From assembly GCA_049840395.1 (NCBI GenBank), contig JASGLD010000005.1, positions 1 to 64,000 of the forward strand: a stretch of 64,000 bases of DNA, written 5' to 3'. Below, one piece after another: positions 53,224 through 62,912 of the stretch. Made by a program: the position numbers and the translations under genes. The DNA is from CAILZL01 sp049840395. Its GTDB lineage: Bacteria; Pseudomonadota; Gammaproteobacteria; Steroidobacterales; Steroidobacteraceae. The notes beneath the pieces were generated by a model. That model was not told the origin of the DNA, searched no databases, and was given only the letters and a program-made list of their open reading frames with translations. The number at the start of each line of letters is the position of its first letter. Position 1 is the stretch's first letter.

Positions 53224-53676
53224 TCATTCCATCCATATGCAATCCCACAGAGGATAATCGCCAATACTTTTTACCAAGCCGGCTCGCACTGGATTCATAA
53301 CGACGTAGCGCGCCATCTCAACCAACGATTCATCGGTACGTACCGCGTGATCATGAAAGGAGGGCTGCCATATCTTGTACGGCTGGCATAACTTTTTGCC
53401 AATGAGCGTCGCACTGCGACCTTTAAAAGATTTGATGATTTGAGTTAGGGATCTCGTCTGGTTTAAGTCCAGCAACCAATGCACATGATCTGGCATCACC
53501 ACAAATGCCAACGTACGACTGGCACCCTGTCGATCCAGCATCCGCATCGAATCCACAACGATTCGGCCAAGTACAAAATCGTCGAAGAAATGTTGACGAT
53601 GCAAAGTGACGGTGGTAACCAGGTAGGTTTGGCCGGGGATAGATACGCGTCCAATGCGTAGATTGTTGTACGGCAT
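53224..53676 (-). CDS. REP-associated tyrosine transposase (RAYT)
   Basis: 150 residues. Y1-transposase fold: the HUH-like metal site is in VVMPDHVHWLLDL, with SFKGRSATLIGKK and WQPSFHDHAVR following, and a catalytic Tyr region in VEMARYVVMNPVRAG. Single-copy, with no terminal inverted repeats of its own, but flanked within 13-24 bases by REP palindromes on both sides. This is the hallmark of RAYTs, domesticated IS200/IS605-like transposases thought to mobilise REP elements. It is not coupled to neighbouring host genes. Confidence 0.93.
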   Translation of the reverse strand: MPYNNLRIGRVSIPGQTYLVTTVTLHRQHFFDDFVLGRIVVDSMRMLDRQGASRTLAFVVMPDHVHWLLDLNQTRSLTQIIKSFKGRSATLIGKKLCQPYKIWQPSFHDHAVRTDESLVEMARYVVMNPVRAGLVKSIGDYPLWDCIWME

Positions 53677-53699
53677 GCGACCATCCTTGATCGTGATCT

Positions 53700-53760
53700 T
53701 GTAGGTCGGGTTTTACACCCGATATCCGACCTCGGAGTCGGGTGTAAAACCCGACCTACA
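53700..53760. repeat. REP palindrome, right flank of the RAYT gene
   Basis: TGTAGGTCGGGTTTTACACC and its mirror copy; the loop reads ATATCCGACCTCGGA. It ends just before the response-regulator gene stop and may also terminate that operon. Confidence 0.9.
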
Positions 53761-53771
53761 GGGAAGCGGAA

Positions 53772-54416
53772 TTACAAATGTACCAAGCCTCGCCGATGTG
53801 CCACCGCTACAGCCTCCGTGCGACTAATCGCATCCAGCTTGGTGAGGATCGACTTCACATGCGTCTTGGCCGTGCCTTCGGTGATCTCCAATCGGCGCGC
53901 GATATCCTTGTTACTGCGCCCCTGCGCCAGTTGCTGCAATACATCCAGCTCGCGTTGCGTGAGGCTGGGCTTGACCATGCGCTGCAAGGCCTTGCTGGCG
54001 ATGGATGAGGAGGTATAGGGCTGGTCCTGGCTCACAGCACGAATCGCCGAGAGGATTTCCTGACGCGGCGCGTCTTTCAACAGATAACCCTTGGCGCCCT
54101 GACTCAGGCTGCGAAAAATATCTTCATCGCCATCGTAGGTGGTCATGATCAGCAAGCGCGCCTTGGGATGTGCCTCCAGCACATGCTGCACCACCGCTAC
54201 GCCATCGCGCTTGGGCATGCGTAGATCCAGCACCATCACATCGGGCAGATGCTTCTCATACAACGCAATGGCTTCATCGCCGTCGCCGGCTTCGGCCACC
54301 ACCTGCATGTCGGCTTGCTGATTGACCATGTTGGCCAGGCCATCGCGCACCACCGGATGATCGTCGGCCAGGATCACACGGATTTTTTGCTCGCTGGTTT
54401 TGACAAGCGCGTTCAT
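53772..54416 (-). CDS. NarL/FixJ-family response regulator
   Basis: 214 residues. Receiver domain: VILADDHPVVRDGLANMVNQ (acidic pocket), VMVLDLRMPKRDGV with the phospho-accepting Asp, and KGYLLKDA with the conserved Lys. LuxR-type HTH: LTQRELDVLQQLAQGRSNKD, IARRLEITEGTAKTHVKSIL. It is preceded by 11 bases by the histidine kinase gene. It is the last gene of the efflux operon and presumably controls it. Confidence 0.93.
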   Translation of the reverse strand: MNALVKTSEQKIRVILADDHPVVRDGLANMVNQQADMQVVAEAGDGDEAIALYEKHLPDVMVLDLRMPKRDGVAVVQHVLEAHPKARLLIMTTYDGDEDIFRSLSQGAKGYLLKDAPRQEILSAIRAVSQDQPYTSSSIASKALQRMVKPSLTQRELDVLQQLAQGRSNKDIARRLEITEGTAKTHVKSILTKLDAISRTEAVAVAHRRGLVHL

Positions 54417-54427
54417 GACTTCACTAC

Positions 54428-56203
54428 TTAGCTACGTTGCTGGCGCAGTACGCGCACACTGATGTGCGTACCGGCGCCGGGCTGACTGTCGACCTGCCAC
54501 AGTCCACCAATCGCATGCGCACGTTCGCGCATATTGGTCAGGCCGAAGCCATGCTGTGCAGACTCGGGCAACTGCGCCATACCGCAGCCATCGTCGATGA
54601 TACGCAGCACCAGAAACTCATCTTCTGCATTGAGCACGATACGAACGCTGCTGGGTTGAGCGTGACGTACGGCATTGTTCACGGCTTCCTGGGCGATGCG
54701 CAGCAAGGCATGTTCACGCTCCGGCGCCAGGCCAGTAACGATGCCCTCGCCTTCAAAACTGGAAGTTACGCGCCCCGTAATGGTGGAACGTTCCGCCAAT
54801 TGCTTGAGCGCCAGTTCAAGACCGCCGGGACGTGCTTCGTTGGGACGCAGGGCCAGCACCGAACGGCGTGCTTCGTTCAAACCATCACGGGCGATATCGC
54901 CAATACGTTGCAGCAAGGGTGTGAGTGGTGAACCTTCGGCCAACTCTTCTGCGGCACCCAATTGCATGAGAATGCCGGTGAACGACTGCGCCAGGCCATC
55001 GTGAATTTCGCGACCGATGCGATTGCGCTCGGCCAGCACCGCCGCGTCCTTACCGGCAATCGCCAAACGCTTCAATGCAATCGCCAAGGTGGCCTGCTGT
55101 GCCAACGTGATCAATAGCTCAATACGTTCCGAAGCCAGTGGCCTCAGATCCATGAAACACAGCGTCATGAAGCCGACGATGTTATCGCCGAACACCAGCG
55201 GCATTTTGTAGACGCAGCGATGGCCCTCACGCTGATGATATTCATACACACCCGGCCACGCCGGTTTGTTCATGGCGGCAATTTCAAAGTACAACGGCTC
55301 GCGCGCCAGCCGGTGCAACTCGTTGTTGAGAACTTCGCAGTGCGGCATGGTCAAGGGGAACGGCGGCTCTTCCAGATTGCCCTTGCGCACATGCGCCATC
55401 AAACGCCACTCATCACCGATGGCATTCAACATGACGATGGTGCCGGCGGCGGCATCCAATTGATGCGCCGTCTCCAGCAACATGTGGCCGATGAAATTGT
55501 AGGGATCGGGTGCAGTAGCCAAACGTTGTAAATTGGAACGCAGTGCGGCATTGGCATTGGCGATTTCGGAAAGCCGCTGCTCAGCTGCCTGCTCACGTTC
55601 CAGGCGCATGGTTTCCACCAGCTTCTCGCGATGTAGCGCGGCGCCGATCACACTGGCGGCGATCTCCAAGGCCGAGATGATGGCCGGATCGAATTGACGT
55701 TTCTGTCGACAGGCATCGAAACCGATCACGCCCAGGTATTCGCCATCCACCAGGAAGGGCACGATCATCGAACTCTTGGCGAAGTCGATGGCGATGCTGG
55801 TGTCATTGAACTGTTCGTTGCAAACGTACACGCTGCGACCGGTTTTCAATTGATCGCAGAAACAATCGGACTTGCGCATGGTCCAGGTGCGCGGCGCATC
55901 GCCGTACTCGATGTCAATGCCATCGGCCAGCCATTCGCTCTTGATATCCAGCCAGCGTTCACCGGCGGGACCGATTTCTGCTAAGGCCAGTGCGGTGCGA
56001 TCCACACCGGCGGCTTCACCCAATTCGCGTAACACCTGCGGCATGGCCGCCATGACATCCGGTGCTTCCAGCAACATGCGGCTGGCGCGCGCCGAAGCGG
56101 CCCACAGGCGCTCAGGTTGCGGGGCTGACAATGCCTGCAGTGACTGCAGGCGCTGCAGCTCAAGGAGCTGCAAGTCGTCATTGGCTAGCGTCATAGTGGC
56201 CAT
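54428..56203 (-). CDS. GAF-domain sensor histidine kinase (HisKA_3)
   Basis: About 591 residues from the ATG at 56203; another ATG lies three codons further in. There are two GAF-like sensory domains (about 40-200 and 225-390), with no membrane helices, so it senses a cytoplasmic signal. HisKA_3: ERNRIGREIHDGLAQSFTG with the phospho-His, then HATPase_c landmarks LLRIAQEAVNNAVRHAQPSS and IIDDGCGM, and HGFGLTNMRERAHAIGG. It lies between the outer-membrane factor gene (stop 22 bases upstream) and the response regulator. The signal ligand is unknown. Confidence 0.9.
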   Translation of the reverse strand: MATMTLANDDLQLLELQRLQSLQALSAPQPERLWAASARASRMLLEAPDVMAAMPQVLRELGEAAGVDRTALALAEIGPAGERWLDIKSEWLADGIDIEYGDAPRTWTMRKSDCFCDQLKTGRSVYVCNEQFNDTSIAIDFAKSSMIVPFLVDGEYLGVIGFDACRQKRQFDPAIISALEIAASVIGAALHREKLVETMRLEREQAAEQRLSEIANANAALRSNLQRLATAPDPYNFIGHMLLETAHQLDAAAGTIVMLNAIGDEWRLMAHVRKGNLEEPPFPLTMPHCEVLNNELHRLAREPLYFEIAAMNKPAWPGVYEYHQREGHRCVYKMPLVFGDNIVGFMTLCFMDLRPLASERIELLITLAQQATLAIALKRLAIAGKDAAVLAERNRIGREIHDGLAQSFTGILMQLGAAEELAEGSPLTPLLQRIGDIARDGLNEARRSVLALRPNEARPGGLELALKQLAERSTITGRVTSSFEGEGIVTGLAPEREHALLRIAQEAVNNAVRHAQPSSVRIVLNAEDEFLVLRIIDDGCGMAQLPESAQHGFGLTNMRERAHAIGGLWQVDSQPGAGTHISVRVLRQQRS

Positions 56204-56225
56204 GTCGGTGATAGAGGTGGCCAGT

Positions 56226-57626
56226 CTACCGCGGCAGGGGCGCATCGGCCCAGCCGCCGCCCAACGCTTTGTAAACTGCCACCAGCGAGGTCGCAGTTTC
56301 GGTGCGGCTTTGGGCTAATTGATCCTCGGCCTGCAGCAAGGAACGTTCGGCATCCAGCACCTGCAGGAAATCGATCACGCCGTTTTCGTAGCGGATGCGC
56401 GCCAGTTCGGCGGCTCGGCTGCTGGCTGCAGCAGATTCGGTTAAATACTGCAGCCGTTCGCGCGCCTGTGCGTGGGTGACCAAGGCATTCTCGGTTTCTT
56501 CCAATGCCTGCAGCACCGTTTGCTCGTAGTGAGCCAGCGAAGCTTGGTTGTTGAAACGCGTCGCCGCAATCTGCGCCTTCACTCTGCCTAGATCGAAAGC
56601 GGCCCAGGAAATACCGGGCGCAACCAGGCGTGTACCGCTGCCCGCATCGCCTAAGCCGCTGCTGTTGATCGCGGCCACACCGACGCTGCCAGTGAAGGTC
56701 ACGCGTGGAAACAGATCGGCCACGGCAACGCCAATTGCGGCCGTACTCGCCGCCAGCTCGCGCTCTGCAACACGAATATCAGGACGCTGACGCAGCAGGG
56801 TGGCGGGATCGCTTACCGCCACCACTTCGGGCAATACCGGCAGCTCTGCCGATGGCGTCAGCAATTCAGTCAGTGCATTCGGTCCGCGACCGGTGAGTAC
56901 GCTGAGTCGATGAATAGAACGCGCCACGGCAGCTTGCAATGGAGCAATGGTGGCATTGCTGCTGCTCAGTAATGCCTGTGCACGCGAAGTATCCAGTTCG
57001 GTGGCGCGACCCGCATCCAGACGCACCCGCGTCAGATCGACGGTCTCACCCTGGTTCTGCACATTGCGACGCGCCACACTGAGCTGTTGTTGCTGACCAC
57101 GTAGCTCGAAGTAAGTACGCGTGACTTCGGCAGTAACCATGACCTGTGCATCTTGCAGATTCGCTTCGGCTGCCTGTACTTCGGCACGACTGCGTTCCAG
57201 GTTGCGACGGGCTCGACCGAAGACATCCAGCTCCCATACGGCGTCGATGCTGGCATCGTAGTACGACACCTCGCGTGTGGAGTTCAAACCCTTGGCATAC
57301 AGCTGCTCGGTATAGCCCGCACCCGCCGTAACGGTAGGCGCGAGATCGAAGCGCGACAGACGATGGATGGCGCGCGAGGCATTGAGATTGGCTAAAGCGA
57401 TACGCAGATCGTGATTAGCCAGCAGCGCATCATTAACCAACTGCGCCAACGTGGCATCGTTGAAGCTATTCCAGAACTGCGGCGTTACCGGCGAGCTGTT
57501 GAACGATGCCGTGTTGGCGGCAGTGAACGTTGCCTCGGTATTCGCTTGCGGCTGGCGATAGTCGGGGCCTACTGCGCAAGCGCTGAGCGTGACCATCACT
57601 GCCATTGTTATTGCAGGCTTAAGCAT
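56226..57626 (-). CDS. RND outer-membrane factor lipoprotein (OprM family)
   Basis: 466 residues. Lipoprotein signal LMVTLSAC-type (MAVMVTLSACAVGPDYRQP), the standard 'GPDY' after the lipidated Cys. Helical barrel repeats: DALLANHDLRIALANLNASR, YDASIDAVWELDVFGRARRN, and later LLRQRPDIRVAERELAASTA with YENGVIDFLQVLDAERSLLQ. It forms the outer-membrane channel of a tripartite efflux pump. Its start overlaps the RND permease stop by eight bases. Confidence 0.94.
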   Translation of the reverse strand: MLKPAITMAVMVTLSACAVGPDYRQPQANTEATFTAANTASFNSSPVTPQFWNSFNDATLAQLVNDALLANHDLRIALANLNASRAIHRLSRFDLAPTVTAGAGYTEQLYAKGLNSTREVSYYDASIDAVWELDVFGRARRNLERSRAEVQAAEANLQDAQVMVTAEVTRTYFELRGQQQQLSVARRNVQNQGETVDLTRVRLDAGRATELDTSRAQALLSSSNATIAPLQAAVARSIHRLSVLTGRGPNALTELLTPSAELPVLPEVVAVSDPATLLRQRPDIRVAERELAASTAAIGVAVADLFPRVTFTGSVGVAAINSSGLGDAGSGTRLVAPGISWAAFDLGRVKAQIAATRFNNQASLAHYEQTVLQALEETENALVTHAQARERLQYLTESAAASSRAAELARIRYENGVIDFLQVLDAERSLLQAEDQLAQSRTETATSLVAVYKALGGGWADAPLPR

Positions 57627-60600
57627 GAATCACCTCCGCTGTACCAGGCAATGCAACTTCACTGGTGCGACGCTTGCTCACCAGCACGTAGAACACCGGC
57701 GTCAGTAGTAGACCGAACACCGTCACACCGATCATGCCGGCGAACACCGCCGCACCCATGGCGTGACGCACTTCAGCGCCCGCACCGGTGGCCAGCACCA
57801 AGGGCACCACACCCATGATGAAAGCGAACGAGGTCATCAAGATCGGACGCAGACGCAAGCGTGCTGCTTCCAGCACGGCGCTGAAACGATCGCGACCGCC
57901 TTCTTCCTGCAAGTGTTTGGCGAACTCGACGATCAAGATGGCGTTCTTGCAAGCCAGCGCCACCAACACCAGGAAACCCACTTGGGTGAAGATGTTGTTA
58001 TCGCCGCCCTGCAGACGCACGCCCACCATCCCGGCCAGCAGACTCATCGGCACGATGAGAATGATGGCCAGTGGCAACGTGAAGCTTTCGTACTGCGCCG
58101 CCAATACTAAGAACACCAACAACACGCACAGCGGGAACACCAACAAGGCCGTGCTGCCCGAAGTGATCTGCTGATACGCAAGCTCGGTCCACTCGAACGA
58201 CATGCCATTGGGCAGGGTCTCGTTCAAGATCTTGGTGATGGCTGCCTGCGCTTCACCGGAACTACGGCCGGGTGCCGGACCGCCACTGATATCGGCGGAA
58301 CGATAGCCATTGAAGCGTTCGACGAAGTCGGGACCGAAGGTGTCTTCGATTTTCAACATCGAACCCAGCGGCACCATCTCACCCTGCGCATTGCGTGTCT
58401 TCAAAGGCAGAATGTCTTCCTTCTGCGAACGGAACTGCGCATCGGCCTGCGCCACCACGCGGTAGGTGCGACCGAAACGATTGAAGTCGTTGACGTACAG
58501 CGAACCGAGATAGGCCTGCAGCGTCTGGAACACATCCGTCAGCTGCACACCCTGCTGCTTCACCTTGACGCGATCCACATTGACGTTCAACTGCGGCACA
58601 TTGATCTGGTAGTTGCTGTACACGCCAGCCAGTGCCGGATCTTGCGCCGCCTTGCGCGTCACTTCCTGCACCGCGGCATACAGCGCATCTGCGCCCATGT
58701 CAGCGCGATCTTCTACGTTGAGCTTGAAGCCACCCAGCGTGCCCAACCCAAGAATCGGCGGCGGTGGGAACACGCCGACGAAGGCATCCTGGATGGACGA
58801 CAACTTGGCATTGAGTCCACCGGCAATCGCCGTCGCCGACAGCTCCTTCGACTGACGTTCTTCAAAAGGCTTGAGCGTGAAGAACACGATGCCGACGTTG
58901 GAAGCATTGACGAAATTGTTGGCCGACAAACCCGTAAACTGTACCGCACCTTCGACGCCCGGTTGTTGCAGACCGATCTCGGCGATCTTGTGAATCACTT
59001 CATCGGTGCGTTGAATCGACGAGGCCGGTGGTAATTGCGTCACCGCCACCAGGTACTGCTTGTCCTGCGCGGGAATGAAGCCGGTGGGCAAGGTAATGAA
59101 ACCGAACACCGTGAGCAGCACCAGGCCGCCGTAAATGATCAAAGCTGCGCCGGTGCGCTTCATGGTGATGGTCACACCACGCTGATAGGTATGACCCAGT
59201 CGATCAAAGCCGCGATTGAAGCGCGCAAAGAAGCGACCGAACAACTTATCCATCCAGTACGACAGACGATCCGGCTTGGCGGCATGCGGCTTGAGCAACA
59301 CCGCGGCCAGCGCTGGCGACAGCGTCAAAGAGTTGAACGCCGAGATCACCGTCGAGATGGCGATGGTCAAGGCAAACTGCTTGTAGAACTGGCCGGTGAG
59401 ACCGCTGACGAAGGCCACCGGGATGAACACCGCGCACAACACCAGGGTGATGGCAATGATCGGCTTGCTCACTTCACTCATCGCCAGCTTGGTGGCTTCG
59501 CGCGGCGATAACCCATCGGCAATATGCCGCTCGACGTTCTCCACCACCACGATGGCGTCATCCACCACGATACCGATGGCCAGCACCAAGCCGAACAACG
59601 ACAGCGTGTTGATCGAGAAGCCCAGTGCCAGCAACACCGCGAAGGTGCCGATCACCGACACCGGCACGGCCACTAATGGAATGACCGAAGCACGCCAGGT
59701 TTGCAGGAATAGAATCACCACCAACACTACCAAGGCGATGGCTTCCAGCAAGGTTTCCACTACGCCCTTGATGGAGTCGCGCACGAACACGGTGGGATCG
59801 TAGACGATGCTGTAGTCCACGCCCTCCGGGAAGTTCTGCTTCAAGCGCTCCATGCTCTGGCGCACTTGAGATGACAATTCCAATGCATTCGAGCCTGGGG
59901 CTTGGAACACCGGCAAGGCCACGGCGTTCTTGTTATCGAGGCCAGCCTTCAATGCATAACTGGCGGCACCGAGTTCGATGCGCGCCACATCGCGCAGATG
60001 CACGATCTCGCCGGAGGCGCCGGTCTTGATGATGATGTCACCGAACTGGTCTTCATCGGTGAGGCGTCCCATGGCGTTCAACGCCAGTTGAAACTCAGCG
60101 CCCTCAGCCGGTGGCGCGCCGATCTGACCGGCCGCCACTTGCACATTCTGTTCGCGTATTGCTGCGACCACATCGCTGGTGGTGAGATTGCGCACCGACA
60201 GCTTCTGTGGGTCCAGCCAGATGCGCATCGAGTAATCGCCCGCGCCGAACACGCGCACATCGCCCATGCCGGGCAGACGCGCCAAGACGTCACGCACATT
60301 CAACACGGCGTAGTTACGCAAATACAGCGAGTCGTAACGGTTATCCGGCGAGGTGAGATGCACCACCATCATCAGGTTGGGCGAACTCTTCACCGTCGAC
60401 ACACCCAGCGTACGCACTTCTTCCGGCAGACGCGGCAGTGCCTGCGCCACACGGTTCTGCACCTGCACCTGCGCGCGGTCGATATCGGTGCCGATCTTGA
60501 AAGTAATGGTGAGCGTCAGCGCGCCATCCATGGTGGCCTGCGAAGACATGTACAACACATCTTCAACGCCGACGATCTCCTGTTCCAATGGCGCGGCCAC

Positions 60601-60786
60601 GGCTTCGGAAATCACCTTGGGGTTTGCGCCCGGATACTGCGCGCGCACCACCACCGAGGGCGGCACCACTTCCGGATATTCACTGATCGGCAGTTTGAAC
60701 AGTGAGATCAAACCGCCGATGGTGATCAGCGCCGACAACACGGCCGCGAATACCGGCCGTTCGATAAAGAAATGCGAAAATTTCAC
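57619..60786 (-). CDS. RND efflux permease (HAE-1 family)
   Basis: 1055 residues. MKFSHFFIERPVFAAVLSAL opens the standard first helix. There are two large periplasmic loops and 12 membrane helices. Proton-relay Asp pair in GLVLAIGIVVDDAIVVVENV, with the partner Lys in the later helix region. Its typical drug-binding region includes FIPAQDKQYLVAVTQLPPAS. It is paired with the adaptor (overlap of four bases, ATGA) and the outer-membrane factor (overlap of eight bases). It likely exports hydrophobic drugs or toxic metabolites. Confidence 0.95.
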   Translation of the reverse strand: MKFSHFFIERPVFAAVLSALITIGGLISLFKLPISEYPEVVPPSVVVRAQYPGANPKVISEAVAAPLEQEIVGVEDVLYMSSQATMDGALTLTITFKIGTDIDRAQVQVQNRVAQALPRLPEEVRTLGVSTVKSSPNLMMVVHLTSPDNRYDSLYLRNYAVLNVRDVLARLPGMGDVRVFGAGDYSMRIWLDPQKLSVRNLTTSDVVAAIREQNVQVAAGQIGAPPAEGAEFQLALNAMGRLTDEDQFGDIIIKTGASGEIVHLRDVARIELGAASYALKAGLDNKNAVALPVFQAPGSNALELSSQVRQSMERLKQNFPEGVDYSIVYDPTVFVRDSIKGVVETLLEAIALVVLVVILFLQTWRASVIPLVAVPVSVIGTFAVLLALGFSINTLSLFGLVLAIGIVVDDAIVVVENVERHIADGLSPREATKLAMSEVSKPIIAITLVLCAVFIPVAFVSGLTGQFYKQFALTIAISTVISAFNSLTLSPALAAVLLKPHAAKPDRLSYWMDKLFGRFFARFNRGFDRLGHTYQRGVTITMKRTGAALIIYGGLVLLTVFGFITLPTGFIPAQDKQYLVAVTQLPPASSIQRTDEVIHKIAEIGLQQPGVEGAVQFTGLSANNFVNASNVGIVFFTLKPFEERQSKELSATAIAGGLNAKLSSIQDAFVGVFPPPPILGLGTLGGFKLNVEDRADMGADALYAAVQEVTRKAAQDPALAGVYSNYQINVPQLNVNVDRVKVKQQGVQLTDVFQTLQAYLGSLYVNDFNRFGRTYRVVAQADAQFRSQKEDILPLKTRNAQGEMVPLGSMLKIEDTFGPDFVERFNGYRSADISGGPAPGRSSGEAQAAITKILNETLPNGMSFEWTELAYQQITSGSTALLVFPLCVLLVFLVLAAQYESFTLPLAIILIVPMSLLAGMVGVRLQGGDNNIFTQVGFLVLVALACKNAILIVEFAKHLQEEGGRDRFSAVLEAARLRLRPILMTSFAFIMGVVPLVLATGAGAEVRHAMGAAVFAGMIGVTVFGLLLTPVFYVLVSKRRTSEVALPGTAEVIHA

Positions 60787-61973
60787 AGCGAGGTTCCTTG
60801 CTGGTTCAACTTGATGACGCTGGCTAACGCATCGTTAGCCGCGGTCACATTCATGCTCACCATCTGCGGCGTAACCGTGACGCCGGGACGCACGCGCTGC
60901 AGACCGTTGACCACGATGTTCTCGCCGGCCTGCAGACCTTCACGCACCACACGCAGACCATCAATGGCCGGACCCAATTTCACGGCGCGGTACTCGACCT
61001 TGTTCTGTGCATCCACCACCAGCACGTAACGTACGTTCTGATCGGTGCCCACCGCGCTGTCGCGCACCAGCACCGCCTGCTGTTCGCCGGTGCCGCTCAC
61101 CTTGATGCGCGCAAACATGCCCGGCGTATAAATGCGCTGTCTGTTATCCAACTTGCCACGCACGCGCACCGTGCCGGTGGCCGGGTCCAATTCGTTGTCG
61201 AGAAACACCATCGCGCCTTGATGTGGATAGCCCTCTTCGTTGGCCAGACCAACCCATACGGGCTTGCCATTGGCTTGCTTGCGGGTATCGCGGGCGTACT
61301 TGAGATACATCTGCTCATCGCCCTGGAATTCCACATACACGGGATCAATGGAAACCAGCGTGGTGAGCAAGGTGTCGCCGCTGCTCACCAGGTTGCCCGC
61401 AGTCACTTCAGCGCGACTGATCAAACCGGAGATCGGTGCGCGCACGCGCGTAAAGGTGAGATTGAGTTGCGCGGCATCTTCGGCAGCCTGTGCCGCTTCA
61501 ACATTGGCATCGGCCTGTTCACTGCCGGCCACACGCGTGTCGTACTCTTCCTGCGAGATGGCGCGCAGGTTAAGCAGCTTGAGCGCGCGATCGTGCTCGG
61601 TGTTGGCCAGCGTACGCGCGGTGACAGCACGTGCCAGTTCGGCCTTGGCGCGCTTCAACTCGGCTTCGTAAGGACGGGGATCGATGGTGAACAATACATC
61701 GCCCTTCTTTACTTCGCGGCCTTCGGTGAATTCCACCGAAGCGATATAGCCCGATACACGCGGACGAATCTCCACACGCTCCACCGGTTGAATGCGGCCG
61801 GTGAATTGATCGTATTCGGTAATGGCCTGCGCCACGGCCGAGGCCACGCTGACCTGCGGGCCAGCAGCTGCAGCCGTGGGTGTGGCGGCTTCATTGCGTG
61901 CGCATGCGCCCAGTGCCAGAGTTAAAGCCAGTGTCGATGCGGCGGCGGCCGCGGCTTGCAGTGAACGGTTCAT
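60783..61973 (-). CDS. RND periplasmic adaptor (membrane fusion) lipoprotein
   Basis: 396 residues. Lipobox LALGAC in the signal. Adaptor landmarks: TGRIQPVERVEIRPRVSGYI (lipoyl part), LFTIDPRPYEAELKRAKAEL (coiled-coil entry), ARVTAGNL-type RAEVTAGNLVSSGDTLLTTL (beta barrel), and RVRPGVTVTPQMVSM at the membrane-proximal end. It links the permease to the outer-membrane factor. GGGAGGA is seven bases before the ATG. It is the first gene of the five-gene leftward operon adaptor-permease-OMF-kinase-regulator. Confidence 0.94.
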   Translation of the reverse strand: MNRSLQAAAAAASTLALTLALGACARNEAATPTAAAAGPQVSVASAVAQAITEYDQFTGRIQPVERVEIRPRVSGYIASVEFTEGREVKKGDVLFTIDPRPYEAELKRAKAELARAVTARTLANTEHDRALKLLNLRAISQEEYDTRVAGSEQADANVEAAQAAEDAAQLNLTFTRVRAPISGLISRAEVTAGNLVSSGDTLLTTLVSIDPVYVEFQGDEQMYLKYARDTRKQANGKPVWVGLANEEGYPHQGAMVFLDNELDPATGTVRVRGKLDNRQRIYTPGMFARIKVSGTGEQQAVLVRDSAVGTDQNVRYVLVVDAQNKVEYRAVKLGPAIDGLRVVREGLQAGENIVVNGLQRVRPGVTVTPQMVSMNVTAANDALASVIKLNQQGTSL

Positions 61974-62339
61974 CCGTTAGTCCTCCCAATTTCTGATGGA
62001 GGGCATTCTCAGGATTACACCGTCAAACGAACATTGCTCCGGCGGTGGGGATGATTGGCATCACCGGGTGGGTAACGGCCTACCTCTTTTGAGAGAGGCG
62101 CGTGCCAATTATCAATTGGCCTGACCTTAGAAAAAGCATCAAGCGATATCCTCATGATAGAGCCACACACCAAGCGATGAGCTATGATTCCCAGCCAAAG
62201 ACAACAGATTAGTCCGGCCATGACGTGATTAAACGGAATAATCCTCGCCCGGTTTGCCAACGCCACGGATAAGTCAACCGCGAATGAAAGATGGCCAGAC
62301 TGTTGGATACAGAAATTGCAAATCAAACAGGGAGTTCAG
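61974..62339. promoter_or_regulatory. Divergent region between the efflux operon and the DarT island
   Basis: About 365 bases without a supported gene, containing both promoters. Base composition falls to the right, marking the boundary of the lower-GC toxin-antitoxin island. No clear attachment site or tRNA was found. Confidence 0.4.
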
Positions 62340-62912
62340 GTGCCTAACATTCAAGATCAGAAACTGCTTTATCACCTGACCAAGTTAGACAACATACCGT
62401 CGATCTTGGACAGGGGGCTAATGCCACGTGCACAAATTAATGACTTTAAGGATGTAGCCGACCCTGAAATTATTACGAATCGTCGGCAGCTTGGTCTTGA
62501 CGCTTTTGTGCCCTTTCACTGGTTTGCTCGTAACCCATTCGATGGACGAGTGCAAGAAGACCACCCGGACGCCTACTTTATTTTAATAACTGTTAGACGA
62601 GCCTTGGCACAACGTGAAAATTGGTTGGCAGTCTCGAGTCACCCATTAGCAAATTCCACTCCGCAACTGCTCACCTATGAGAAGGGGTTTGCTGAAATTG
62701 ATTGGGAGACCATGAATCGACGAGACTATCACGACACTACATGCAAGAATGTATGCATGGCTGAATGTTTGTCTCCTCGGGTTGTACCGGCCTCAGACTT
62801 TTTCCAGATTTATGCGCCAAATGAAATGGTGGCAATGAGTGTCAGACAAGGAGTTGCTCAGCGCCGATTGCAATTAGACGTTGGTGTTAATGGGGCAATG
62901 TTTCTTCGATGA
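62340..62912 (+). CDS. DarT-like ADP-ribosyltransferase (first of two)
   Basis: 190 residues from GTG at 62340 (AGGGAG five bases upstream); a TTG at 62316 is less likely. DUF4433/DarT-type pattern: LLYHLTKLDNIPSILDRGLM (NAD-pocket first strand and helix), Arg near residue 48-49 (ITNRRQ), a VPFHWFARNPFD segment, and the catalytic-Glu region CMAECLSPRVVP with Glu142 lined up with Glu166 of the next protein. It is divergent from that protein (few identical positions) but has the same order of motifs. DarT enzymes ADP-ribosylate thymine in single-stranded DNA. It overlaps the next DarT gene by four bases. Confidence 0.78.
   Translation: MPNIQDQKLLYHLTKLDNIPSILDRGLMPRAQINDFKDVADPEIITNRRQLGLDAFVPFHWFARNPFDGRVQEDHPDAYFILITVRRALAQRENWLAVSSHPLANSTPQLLTYEKGFAEIDWETMNRRDYHDTTCKNVCMAECLSPRVVPASDFFQIYAPNEMVAMSVRQGVAQRRLQLDVGVNGAMFLR

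Noticed and set aside
53147..53760. A complete IS200/IS605 insertion sequence
   Set aside because: The transposase is the short RAYT type, with REP palindromes as flanks rather than IS ends, and no TnpB partner.
61974..62339. A tRNA-based attachment site for the DarT island
   Set aside because: No cloverleaf or direct repeat could be recognised; the island boundary is suggested only by composition.
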